The translations under genes were made by a program, and so were the position numbers. From Lamellibrachia satsuma (taxonomy: Eukaryota > Annelida > Polychaeta > Sabellida > Siboglinidae), in NCBI GenBank assembly GCA_033239005.1, contig BSQZ01000010.1:10449001-10513000 (forward strand): a DNA stretch of 64,000 bases. The letters run 5' to 3'. Of this stretch, positions 14,301 through 36,467 are shown one piece after another. Below the pieces are notes generated by a model. That model saw only the letters and a list, made by a program, of their open reading frames with translations. It did no database searches and was not told where the DNA came from. How positions within the stretch are numbered: the stretch's first letter is position 1; each line of letters begins with the position of its first letter.

Positions 14301-16184
14301 ATTGACTTTTCTGGCTTGCCAGCAGTGTTCGATGCATCTATATGCCAATGCCTACTGAGTACAGATGCCATTCATCAAATGTTATTAGCATTCACTAAAA
14401 AATAACAATTGCCATATGCTTTGGTGATTTGCTAAACTCGTGGGAGCAGTCTACAATATTTCGCCACCCACTCTCATGAAGAAGACCTACTTTCACTGGG
14501 TGAGAAAGATTTATGAAGTGCACGTTTAAAAAAAAACTGCGTCTACCACATTTACAAGCTGTCAACAAAAAGTAAAACTGTGATGCCACAGCAGACCTTG
14601 TGCTAGTAGTGCCACCTGGTGGATAATTTTGTGCACATACAACTTGCTATAAGGAACATGTTGGCACTTGGTCAAACTCTTCGACTTTTTTAAGCGGGTG
14701 TGCCTTTCATCGAGAGTCCAATGTAGTGGTCAGTATGGTTGTGTGTGCGTGCGTGCGTGCGTGCGTGTGTGTAAACTGATTACTTTAGTCTCTGTGTCCT
14801 TTGTTTCAGTGATTACACAGGAGAAGACAATTCAGGGAATCAGCAAGTTTGACAAGGGATTGTTGAGGCACGCAGAGACCGCGGAGAAGAACCCACTCCC
14901 CAACAAGGAGAGTAAGTGTCCTACTGTGTCACTAGAGTGATTACCCAGTCACTTGGTGATTACCCAGTGGAAAACTTCACAGTAAAAATATCACTTGAAT
15001 GAGTCATAAATACTGTGCTAATAGTAGAAATAACTAATGCACTCCACTTCAAATAATGGTGGCTGCAGAGAGAGAGAGTCTACTAGAGCTACCTTACTGT
15101 GGCTATAAATTGGTCTAATTGTGAAACAGAAATTGCACAGAACACTGTCTGCTACAATTTGCTCCATTAGGATGCCAATGAGGGTAGCCTACTTTACCGG
15201 CTATGTGTCTGTGTTGTAACATATTGAAATATCTTGTTTATACAATTATTAATGCTGCATACCACTGACTACAATGTACAACTGGTTTTTCCAAAAATAG
15301 TTTTATTGAATGCCTTTACAATTATCCAAGACACATAGAAACTTTGACTGTTACAGATAAATAAATAATAAAAAAAATAATTCAACTAATTGCAATCCAT
15401 CACTAACCGTTTAACGAAAGTTCTACAATAGTGAAAAACTCAAATATCAAATTTCTATGATGCTATATACAGCCACTATCAACAAATAGTATTTTCATTT
15501 TATTTCTGTCGATGCATTTTGATTTTTTTTACTGGGATTTTGGGAGTTGTGTCGTGATTTTATCCCCAAGATTTTCCCTATGTCCAGTAGCCCTAGTTAT
15601 GTTGTGGCAGTACAATCCAGTTACATGGTACTGGTAAGAGGTCAAAGTCTTATGATACTGTCACATGAGCCAAGCTAAATATTGTGTGTCCAAGTAAAAA
15701 CTTGCTCTTAAACCATTACAGGCAAATGTTTTTGTGTGGTACACTTTCCAGTTACACTGAACTATGTAACATTTTAGCAGAGCACAACAGCTTTTGGATA
15801 TGTCTTAAAAGTTGTGGGTCTGCAGTATGTTGATCCTAGAGTCGTGTTATTCTCCATCCATTAGATCCATCATCATTATCAAGTAGTTGTTGCCCTATTC
15901 TTAGTATGTCATGTTTGTTTCAGATTCATAGAAATGGGACATTAATTTAGCTAATACTATCTTTGTTTTAATTCTTCAATTCTTACACTGTAAACTATAC
16001 ATATTTTTCATCAAATTGAAACAAATGTTTCAAAAAGTTACAGTAACAATGATAGTCAGAAAGTTATATTAACACTGATAATTTAAACCTTTGGCAGTTT
16101 CTAATAACTAATTAATTGTGTACATTTGATTCATTTACTGTTTCAGCCATCGAACAAGAGAAACGCCTGAGCTCTAGTTCGTAA
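8381..16184 (+). CDS. Multi-repeat beta-thymosin (actin-binding, five repeats in view)
   Basis: Exons: 8381-8494, 9878-9991, 10567-10680, 11341-11454, 14810-14911, and terminal 16147-16184 (stop 16182-16184). Each internal exon encodes one beta-thymosin/WH2-type repeat. The order is an N-terminal helix segment (variants KGIENFD, TGIEGFD, SQISDFD, QGISKFD), an LKKTET-type actin motif (LKTTET, LANATT, LNRTSV, MHHTST, LRHAET), then EKNPLPDKE or a variant. The first four exons are exactly 114 nt and the fifth is 102 nt. All are phase 1-1, so they can be gained or lost without frameshift. The terminal exon encodes a short IEQEKRLSSSS tail. From the ATG at 8389 the product is 195 residues, but that exon starts in phase 1 after a good acceptor, so the true start is probably further upstream. 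Family knowledge: multi-repeat beta-thymosins bind actin in the cytoplasm, and different repeats can sequester monomers or allow filament growth. The activity of each repeat here is inferred only. Confidence 0.92.
8838..8949. repeat. 18-bp tandem repeat, about 6 copies, in thymosin intron
   Basis: The unit gttattacatagatagat is repeated about six times with one a-to-g change in one copy. It sits in the intron after the first visible thymosin exon. Confidence 0.9.
11455..14809. other. Long thymosin intron, no further repeat exon seen
   Basis: I searched this 3.3-kb intron for another EKNPLP-type exon with phase 1-1 borders and found none. It contains the diverged 210-bp duplication, a short gtggt run near 13502, and ordinary AT-rich sequence. 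Confidence 0.55.
11806..12120. repeat. Diverged tandem duplication of about 210 bp in thymosin intron
   Basis: The segment starting at about 11806 (aacagtttattttaac, later ccagttcagtttattg, then acctg and gggaaatg) recurs from about 12017 with the same order of landmarks and roughly 80 percent identity by eye. It lies between the fourth and fifth repeat exons and carries no thymosin exon. Confidence 0.65.
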
Positions 16185-18124
16185 TCCACGTATCAATTGC
16201 TTCAACACCAGATGGCGCTGCACACTGCCAAGCGATGCCTGCTGGGAAGACATGACATTGTTTCCATGGAGATGTGTGATGCGTGCTGGGACGAGCGTAG
16301 TCATCTGTGGCCATATGCCGACACAGACGTTATGTTACCAACACAGATATAACTGATTTAGCCACTGCGTTTTGTGATAAATGCCTCTTATGCTCTGGTT
16401 GATTTGGTGTTGCATGCTTCGGAAAATTACCTACAGTGGATCAAATGCTAGTCTTGTTTGAAGATTTTGTGATTATTTTTTGCAGATGAAACAATGATGC
16501 TTCTTTGCACGTAAAAAAATGGTTCACTGTTTCATCAGTGTAATGAATATTTAAAATTATCCAATGAGCTTCAAGTTAATTTTTTTGCCATCTTGACTAA
16601 TTTCTTGCAAATTTTCAAGAAGATGGTTTGATAAAATTCTACTCGATCATGTGAGAAAATTTGTACGGTGTATTTGAAAGCAAGTACAGTAAGAGATGGT
16701 AAAAGTTGCATGTTCATATTTTGTAGTTGGAAGCATATTGATGTCTATTACTGATGTTTTTCTTTCATTATTTTAGCAGTATTTGGTCATCGGGAGTGGT
16801 TCACATTTATATACTTGTGTAATTCTATGCATATATATATTATACATATATATTGTATATTAAACAGCTTTGTCTGTCAAGTAATTTGTAACTGCTCATA
16901 GTAAACGTAGGGAGCTTTAAATGTGGTTAGTAGTTAAGCAAGTAGTTCTAGAAATTATCATTGTGTTGCTTAGCAACCGTGTCGTAACCGTGGTGACAAC
17001 TGTCTTTTCGTTGTTTGCTAACCGTTTACTTCATTATAATATTATGATCGTCATTTAGTCATAAATTGTATGAATGTGTTGTTCACTTGTTTGTTGCAAT
17101 CTGAGATGGGCACTGTTCACATCGTATCTGGCATTCTGTTAATGTTGTTTATAAAACAACGTGGATTCTTATCATTGGTCAGTTCAAAACAGCGAATGAT
17201 GTATGTTAGATGTTCATTGACACACCAATGTTAGGGTTGCTGGGCATTTGAAGACCACTGATGTATGAACTCTGGCATCTGTTGCGGGAGATATTGTACC
17301 ATATAATGCCTAATAGAAGAGCAACCAATTATTGAAAAGCACCCCTTTAAAATGTTTCTTTTTCATAGATTTGCCAAGAACAAAATTATCTTTGTTATAT
17401 TCAGAAATGGCAAATAATCAAAATGCAATCATGACTATTAAAACGATGAAATTCTTCACCCATTTGGTAGGACAACCATTCATATTGTGACTACAGTGGT
17501 GCAATCTATGGGGTTCTGTGTGGTACCACGGTGGGTGATTGCTCCTGGAAGAACCAGGTACACATTCCATCTTGCCTATGCCCCCCGCCCCTCTCCCCCC
17601 GCTAGCCATATACTTGCCCATTCTAGTCTGTTATGTTAGAGCAAATGTGGCTCTGTTTTGACTTGTCTGCATAATTAATCTTAGGTGATAGGACGGATCA
17701 TTTCGTGTTGTGGAATGCCTGCTAGGGCAAGATGTCCTGTAATCAGTTGCTGGGGCAATTTTTTCAAAAGCACATGGTAATTTGTTTGTGTAAAGATCAC
17801 ACTGCTGTTGGTTGGATGGGTGTTACCTTTATCAGCTAAATGTGACAAATGTAATCTTTATTAGTTAATGAGTAGTAGTTTCATCTAATTGACATTGTTT
17901 AATTTGTGCATGCCTGACGTCATCTATTCTCGCTGCTACTTAGTGTGTTTACAGTGTTGCATCAATTGGTTACATTCTATTTGTATGGAAACTATTCACT
18001 CTACTGCACTATATTCATCATTGCTTCAATGAAAAATAAAACACTGCCTATATTATACAGATCGACTTGATGCTTTCTATCTCTTTTATTAATTAAATAA
18101 GGGTTAAACATTTATTTTAAATCT
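16185..18124 (+). other. Thymosin 3'UTR candidate and following intergenic DNA
   Basis: No open frame of interest follows the stop codon. An AATAAA at 18035-18040 is a possible polyadenylation signal, which would make a long 3'UTR of about 1.85 kb. Earlier, weaker signals could be used instead. There is a TA-rich patch near 16830-16860. Confidence 0.4.
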
Positions 18125-18215
18125 CTTAATCATTAGATTCTCAATAAGCCAATAGCTTCCTTGTCCACTTGCCATCTCAGGTTTTCGCTGTGGATGGTCT
18201 TCTTAAATCTGGAGC
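18125..18215 (+). mobile_element. LINE 3'-end fragment (same family as 49230-49385 and 63290-63430)
   Basis: The stretch around aataagccaatagcttccttg followed by gtccacttgccatct and a ggatgg tail matches the 3' end of the LINE at 47345-49385 and the copy near 63350. Three copies in one window mark it as a recurrent element tail. This copy is a 5'-truncated stub just downstream of the thymosin polyadenylation candidate. Confidence 0.75.
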
Positions 18216-18488
18216 ACCTGGTTTTCTGTTGATTTAACAAACAAATGCATAAAATAAATTGATGACATACCACACCATGTGTATCAGTTATGTGACTTGA
18301 CTTAGCCTCGTGTTACTGATGGTTTCTACACCAATTAGTTGTTTATCTTGCGCAATAGAACTATTTTAAATCACAAGCCACCTAACCAAGAGCTATACAC
18401 GAGTCGAAAATACACAAGTCCAAAGTTTTACACATAAAATATGGATTATTGTGAAACAATATTTCTAAAATGAAAGATTTTATGGCAA

Positions 18489-18945
18489 TGATGACAATAT
18501 CACTGGTGGATCTACCAGAGAGATGACAATATCATCACTGATGGATCCACCAGAGTGATGACAATTTCATCACTGATGGATCCACCAGAGTGATGACAAT
18601 ATCACTGGTGGATCTACCAGAGAGATGACAATATAATCACTGATGGATCCACCAGAGTGATGATAATATCATCACTGGTGGATCCACCAGAGTGATGACA
18701 ATATCATCACTGGTGGATCAACCAGGGATGATGACAATATGAGCACTGATGTAACCACTAGGAGTGATAACAATATCAGCACTGATGGATCCACCAGGGG
18801 TGATAACAATATCAGCACTGATGGATCCACCAGGGGTGATGACAATATCAGCAGTGATGGATCCACCAGGGGTGATGACAATATCAGCACTGATGGATCC
18901 ACCAGGGGTGATGACAATACCAGCACTGATGGATCCACAAGTATA
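18489..18945. repeat. 36-bp minisatellite, about 12-13 copies
   Basis: The unit is gatgacaatatcagcactga followed by tggatccaccaggggt, with variants. The right half is homogeneous with an exact 36-bp period; the left half is more diverged. Because 36 is a multiple of three, the frame stays open on both strands (12-residue repeats such as TRGDDNISTDGS). There is no start context, homology or splice support for a real protein. Confidence 0.9.
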
Positions 18946-19122
18946 TATTCTGATGATGTGCAATTTGTTTATGTAATTTGGGATTTATGGCGAAATGGAA
19001 TAATGTGGCCTTAATGAGTAGCATACATGATAGTTCATAATTACCCCAGCCCTGCATAAAAGGTCAGGTAAAAGGGGTGAAGACCCCATCACAGAAACAT
19101 AATTCACACTTGTTACTGTGGT

Positions 19123-19314
19123 CAGTGGCGTATCTCGGGTCGTACAAAGCGGAAGCCAAAGGGGGAGCCTGGTCACTCATGCCGCCATGTAGCGGCGCAA
19201 CGGAAAAATACGGGAATAAAATTAAAAATGGAAGTCAAAGAGGCCATGGCTCAATGCCACCCCCCCCACACACACACACACACACTCCCACCCCACCACC
19301 TAAATACGTCACTG
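19123..19314. mobile_element. 192-bp hAT-type MITE with TIRs and near-perfect 8-bp TSD
   Basis: The left end reads CAGTGGCGTATC and the right end reads in reverse complement CAGTGACGTATT, the usual CAGTG-type hAT terminus. Flanking octamers are ACTGTGGT on the left and ATTGTGGT on the right, a 7/8 target duplication. The interior has a polyC-(CA)n tract and no coding capacity, so it is non-autonomous. Confidence 0.8.
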
Positions 19315-19494
19315 ATTGTGGTTGAAGTCAGCCCCGACGATCAACTCGGCGATCTATAGTAGGTGGTGAAAATTAAACTGTAATGTCTACATCATACACC
19401 GGAACGTATTATCTTACCACAATTATATGCACTCCAACTGGTGCACACAGCTGCGCAGATGTGTCCGACACAAACACAGTAAAATTAGTATAGA

Positions 19495-20068
19495 GAGACT
19501 CCGCGGTGACCATACCGTAGAGAGAGACTCCCCGGTGGCCGTACCGTAGAGAGGGACTCCCCGGTGTCCGTACCGTAGAGAGAGACTCCCCGGTGGCCAT
19601 ACAGTAGAAAGAGACTCCCCGATGGCCGTACCGTAGAGAGAGACTCCCCGGTGGCCATAACGTAGAGAGAGACTCCCCGGTGACCATACCGTATAGAGAG
19701 ACTCCCCGGTGATCATACCGTAGAGAGAGACTCCCCGGTGATCATACCGTAGAGAGAGACTCCCCGTTGGCCATACCGTAGAGAGAGACTCCCCGGTGGC
19801 CATACCGTGGAGAGAGACTCCCCGGTGGCCATACCGTAGAGAGAGACTCCCCGTTGGCCATACCGTAGAGAGAGACTCCCCGGTGGCCATACCGTGGAGA
19901 GAGACTCCCCGGTGGCCATACCGTAGAGAGAGACTCCCCGGTGACCATTCCGTAAAGAGAGACTCCCCGGTGGCCATACCGTAGAGAGAGACTCCCCGGT
20001 GGCCATACCGTAGAGAGAGAGACTCCCCGGTGGCCATACCGTAGAGAGAGACTCCCCGGTGGCCATAC
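19495..20068. repeat. 29-bp minisatellite, about 20 copies
   Basis: The unit is ccgtagagagagactccccg followed by gtggccata, with a strict 29-bp period and single-base variants. One unit near 20010 has an extra ga. All frames stay open, producing a spurious 234-residue minus-strand reading frame of GHRGVSLYGMATGESL-type repeats. The array is GC-rich compared with its surroundings. Confidence 0.95.
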
Positions 20069-20404
20069 CCGGGGATCACCAATGCAACAGAATCACTCCC
20101 GTCTTGTCGGAGCATAACCATGCGCACACGAAGTCTGGGCGATGAGACACTGCGACTAATCGACGAAAAATCGAGTCATTACACTGCATTTCAACCGAGT
20201 AGTTTCAACAGTCGCATTGGTATAACTAGTCGTGAAGATTGGATAGCAAACATTGATGGTTTTTATACTCCTCAATCGTAAGAAAAGAAACGTTGGCAGA
20301 TTGAGGCCGGGAAAGGGCTCCTGATAGTGCGACAATTACCTCGACAGAACAACTTTTAGACGCATAGCCCGGCTTTATGCAAAACAAATTCGTCTCAGTC
20401 GACA

Positions 20405-20675
20405 AAAGGTACGTTCTTATATAACGCAGTATCCAGTCCTTGTGACTGTTCAAAGCGCTTTACACTTCACTTCTCTGAGAAAGCACTAAGCCACGCTGCA
20501 ATTACTGCGCGAACACTATTCGTTCAGATATCCATCTCTGTCTGTAGCCAGGTACTCATTTATGCAGCTGAATAAACTGTGGCAACGTGGGATAATCGAT
20601 ATTGCCAAAGCTTCGAAACTTCAGAAAGAGGATTCCAACCGGTTTCTCTCTGTTGAGAGTCCGCATCCCACACAG
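20405..20675 (-). mobile_element. tRNA-derived-type SINE, copy 1
   Basis: On the minus strand it runs from a head with gactctcaacagagag through a body (landmarks gaatcctctt, tttcgaagctt, gagtacctggctacagaca) to a tail ending ggata-ctgcgttatataagaac. The same landmarks in the same order occur in the copy at 53411-53690. The head and tail also occur at 50233-50350, so this is a dispersed short element family. Confidence 0.75.
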
Positions 20676-20689
20676 TAGACAATACTCCC

Positions 20690-22195
20690 GTCTACTCGCT
20701 CATCAACGACGTTACGACCGACGACGGAGATCAACTCGATCAAGAAGAATTCGACCTAGCGCTAAACTCTCCCCGGTCTGGAACGTGCCGAGGCGCTGGC
20801 GCTGGCCAGCTGCCTGCAGAAGTCTACCTGCACTCCGACACCGCCCGCCGTCAACTGTACGAGATCATCTCGCAGATCTGGAATGCAGAGGTAGTGAAGT
20901 TCGCAAACAAGGTGCTTGCTGTTGCGGTCCTGCGACGCCTCAAGACGAATGTAGAGCAGTATCTCCCTGACACGCAGGTCGCCTTTAGACCGAACTGTGT
21001 TTGCAGAGACAACATTACTATACTAAGCATTTCAGTACAATCAACGCTCGCTAGAGGTGAGACGGCAGTCGCAACGTTTATCGACTACCGCGCCGAGATA
21101 ATTATATTCTCACCACTAGTGTTTTGCGTTGGCCTAGACTGTGTTTTCTGTCAACATGAACAGTGCGCATGAATCGATGTAAGCTTTGACGAGTTCCATG
21201 GACTGGACATTGTGCTGTATAAGAACGTACCTTTTCTTTGTTTTATCACCGACCGGAACATCGAGTGTCGTATATCGAAACTCTAGCATACCGACGACGT
21301 GGCCCTGTTTAATGCAACCACTGCCGATCGAATATTTGACATGAAATTAAATCTCTCCCGAAGCTCCTAGAGGCTGCGAGCATGCAGATACATCCATCCG
21401 AATTTGAAGGTAACGACGCGACGTGATTCACCCATAAATGTCTGCTGGTGAACGTTCCCCACCAAGCGAGACATGGCGATACATCTGTCGAGATGGTGTG
21501 CGAAAGGCGATTTCGTCCGGCGGTTAAGAGTACGAAGTCTGACCTGGTGACACACGATAAACGTACCGTGGCCCAATCCACATTCCGGGTACAGTTTCCC
21601 TTCGATGCGAGTGAAGGTACGCGCTTATATATCGCGGTAGTCACTCGAGAGAATACTCTATTTCGAGTACCTCGGGCGCAAAGCGACGGTGAGTGCGCTG
21701 CAGGCGTGAAACATCGTCCCGATGTCGCGGGCGGGAGGTTCACCTCGCTGTGGTGTGGTGTGTACGGAAAGACGTTGGACTTCCGTGCACCACGAAGGCA
21801 CGCCTGTATAAGGTCGCGGTCCTATCAACGATGAACCGTGGCTGTGAAAGCTGGAACTACACCGCACAAAGAACGTTGAACGAAAAAGCGTTACCACACC
21901 ACCATCATTTGACATTGTGGAAGCCGCGAAGACGCGCAGATGGAGGTGGCTATAGTCCACATTCTGAGAATGAGCGAGAATCGGTATCGTGTGCTACTAG
22001 CAGCATCCACGCAACGCCCGCCGTAATACCCCGGCTCGTTGCCAGCGGACCTCAGGCTCAACTGTCCGATTGCCGAATGCCTCGCGATCTTTACCACCAA
22101 ACCCAAACAATTCCGCGCAGAATGGAGAAGTGTCTCGCGAGACTAAGCTGTTCTCCTGGGAGTCAAACCGCATTAATTATTATTATTAGGGGTCG
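20690..22195 (+). pseudogene. Decayed LINE (non-LTR retrotransposon) reverse-transcriptase region
   Basis: Several plus-strand frames, broken by shifts, carry typical LINE ORF2 pieces in order. At 20700-20960 there is a pre-RT segment with AGQLPAEVYL and YEIISQIWNAE. At 20897-21100 there is an RT piece with VKFANKVL, LPDTQVAFR and TFIDY. At about 21800-21990 a C-terminal piece includes LYKVAVLSTM, CESWNYTAQRTLNEK and RRWRWL-like residues. The region is clearly GC-richer than the host genes nearby. A short SINE-like tail (about 21190-21240) lies inside it. The element is not functional because stops and frameshifts separate every block. Confidence 0.7.
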
Positions 22196-23148
22196 GATCT
22201 CCGGTGGTTGAATTGAGGGGTCCGTTCTCCGATGGTTATGCCTATGGACTACGGGGTCGGAGCTCCTGTCGTCGGATCAAGAGGCGGATCTACCGAATAT
22301 TATTCCATTTAATTAACTTATTATAATAGCATATATAATTAACTATTTGCTCACAACCAACTGACATTTTGTGCATACTTGTTCTCGTTGCGTATGTACA
22401 ATATCGCTTTCGTACAGGGCTTACAACACGTTTAAAGTGGTCGTTATGCGGCGTCCCGGTCACGTTGTTGCGTAGACTGTTTGTTATTGGCCGGTGACGT
22501 TCTACGTTCCAGTCGTCACGTTATTGCGCCATTCTGCATCTACGCCATTACTATTACGTCATTTGCTGTCGCGCAAAGCGTTCTGGGATCGAATGCAGTT
22601 CGAAACGTTTGCTGCTGCCACTATGTAATGTTGAAAGTCCTGTCTTTTCAAGACCGGCTTTGTCATAATACCGATACTGTTTTTTGACTCGGACTTTGGG
22701 GTATGCATTTTGCGTGTGTGAATCCATCTTCGAAGATCGTCTGAATGATTAACTTCCGCTTCTTGTCTCAGATCACCCTCCTGAGTCACTGAATTTCAGC
22801 AAAAACTCAAAAACACCGCTGACGTCAAGGATTGGTTCTTTCTTTCTTTCTCTCTTTCTTTATATTACTGTAGATGCCCCGAGTATTGAGAAATAAACTC
22901 TACATGAGGAATAACGTGCGGTGCGAGCACTTTTTTTAGTGATTACAAGGCAGCAGTATTAAAAGTTAAGTTAAGAGTAAAAAACCTAATAAAAAAAGCG
23001 ATAATCATAATGTAGAAAGTTAAGAACTGATAAAAACAATGTCAATGATCTATTTGATGATTACATATTGTGCCCCATCCATCCCTTAAGTGAAGACCTG
23101 AATGAAGCTAGGGATGTAGCTGATGATGCATTTATACACTACTGTACA
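22196..23148. other. Intergenic, no gene seen
   Basis: It contains short imperfect repeats of a gggtcggatct type (22187-22290), a pyrimidine-rich run (tttctttctttc) near 22836, and AT-rich sequence. No open frame shows recognisable similarity. Confidence 0.5.
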
Positions 23149-23592
23149 CTAGCTGTTCCACAGTCGGGTTGATGATGGGAAGAAGGAGTGTAGGTATGTG
23201 TCGGTTCGGGAGTGGGGGATTTGGAGCTTAGCCGTAGTTTGATGTCCTCTAGAGCTGCGGTTGCTGGGTTCAAGAAGTGCAGCAGGGTTCATGTCGACAA
23301 GTCCGTTTATTATGTTGTACATCATGTTGACTCTGTCTGATGTTCTCCTGGACTGCAGGTTCTCAAGTTGGAGCTGTGCGACCAATGCAGAGGCACTAGA
23401 GGTAGAACTGAAGTAGTGAAGGATGCGGCGAGCTGAGCGTCGTTGCACCATCTCCAGTGAGGATTTAAGACGTTGCTGGCAGCTGTCACAATGCAGAGGA
23501 CTAGAGGTAGAACTGAAGTATGAAGGATGCGGCGAGCTGAGCGTGTTGCACCATCTCCAGTGAGGATTAAACGTTGCTGGTGGCGATCCCAT
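23149..23592 (-). pseudogene. LINE C-terminal fragment with internal duplication
   Basis: The minus-strand frame contains SSLEMVQRRSARRIL, LQLENLQSRRTSDRVNMMY, IINGLVDMNP and a terminal TDTYLHSFFPSSTRLWNS. These are hallmarks of the C-terminal end of jockey/CR1-like LINE ORF2 proteins (LEMVQRRAARF..., YKIINGLV, F-P-T-I-W-N). A block of about 100 bp (23386-23489) is repeated with small deletions at 23490-23583, duplicating the SLEMVQRR segment. It is a dead fragment. Confidence 0.75.
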
Positions 23593-24180
23593 ATGGAAAA
23601 CCTGGGCTAGTTATAGCAAAAACAATTTTTTTCAGGATTACGGTTCGAATTGTAACATAAATAAATGCTTAATACATAAGCCTATTCACGCAAGTTTATG
23701 AGGTCTCCTGAAGTGTTACCATTTACCTTGATGCCAGGAAGTTCTAATAACAATCTGGCCCCAGCTGACAAAACCTGATTGGGCCAATGATTGACAGCCA
23801 TCCTTGATCCAATCATGTTTTTTTCGTGGCAAGCCAATGCCATGCAGTTGAGCCCAGTAAATGTCGCTAGCTGGGTAATAGGCCCTACCTAAAATAGTTA
23901 TGTAAAAAGTATAGGAACATCAGCTCAAAAACATGGGTCTGTATGGTTCATTTAACCAGTCAAACCCTGTCCAAACAATGGCTTTGAAAAGAGGGGTTCG
24001 TACACAATCGGTCGGGATTTCTGGGATGATATCTAAAAACAGTACTGTTATCAGAAGTTCTCTCAAGGGGGGTTCGTTCGAACCTAACACTAACAGACTG
24101 ATCATCAAAAGTGGCGGGCGTTTGATGCACGAATATACTCGTCCCATTCCATTAGGGGGCGACACTAAACATATTCGAGG
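23593..24180 (+). promoter_or_regulatory. PLRG1 upstream region and 5'UTR
   Basis: The sequence immediately before the PLRG1 start codon should hold its promoter and 5'UTR. An 87-codon open frame (23933-24196) runs through in a different frame from MADL and shows no recognisable homology. No TATA box is obvious close to the start. The assignment rests only on position. Confidence 0.4.
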
Positions 24181-36040
<11,860 letters not shown>

Positions 36041-36461
36041 GGCTGCCTGATCAAACAAACAGCAAAAATTCCTCATCATATTGGGTATTTGCTTAAGACC
36101 CCAGAAACGTGATGGAACGCAAGGCTGGACATGCATGGGAAATGTTGCTTTTAGTGCTGGGAAAATCTGTCGGGAACTTCCAGCAGAGGTTAAAACCCTA
36201 GCACAGTTGTTTGCACAGTGGGGACTACATCTTGTGAAAACTGTAACATTGCAACTTCGTGTGACTGCCACAGGCAACAACTGCATCATGTGACAAAAAA
36301 AAATGTGTTTCAATCACATTCCATGTTAAAATATTCTGCAGAAACAATGCAGTGGTGAAACAGCCAGACTTGGCAGTCAAGGGAAACTGTTACAGAATAT
36401 AAACTGATTTACCTCAGCACTGGTAGCTAAGGAAGTTTTTGTATCATTTTAGAAATTAGTC

Positions 36462-36467
36462 AATAAA
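36462..36467 (+). terminator. Probable PLRG1 polyadenylation signal (AATAAA)
   Basis: A canonical AATAAA lies about 420 bases after the PLRG1 stop codon, followed within 30 bases by a T/G-rich stretch. It is a reasonable 3'UTR end; no transcript evidence is available. Confidence 0.55.

Noticed and set aside
14118..14405. A 95-codon ORF in the large thymosin intron
   Set aside because: No thymosin motif or other similarity; overlapping ORFs on the opposite strand suggest chance.
18672..19014. Open frames on both strands with 12-residue repeats
   Set aside because: Produced by the 36-bp minisatellite, whose period is a multiple of three.
18489..20068. Possible CRISPR-like arrays
   Set aside because: The units are contiguous repeats without unique spacers, in an animal genome.
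19423..20127. A 234-codon minus-strand open frame of GHRGVSLYGMATGESL-like repeats
   Set aside because: It is the translation of a 29-bp minisatellite; all frames are open there, and there is no homology or start context.
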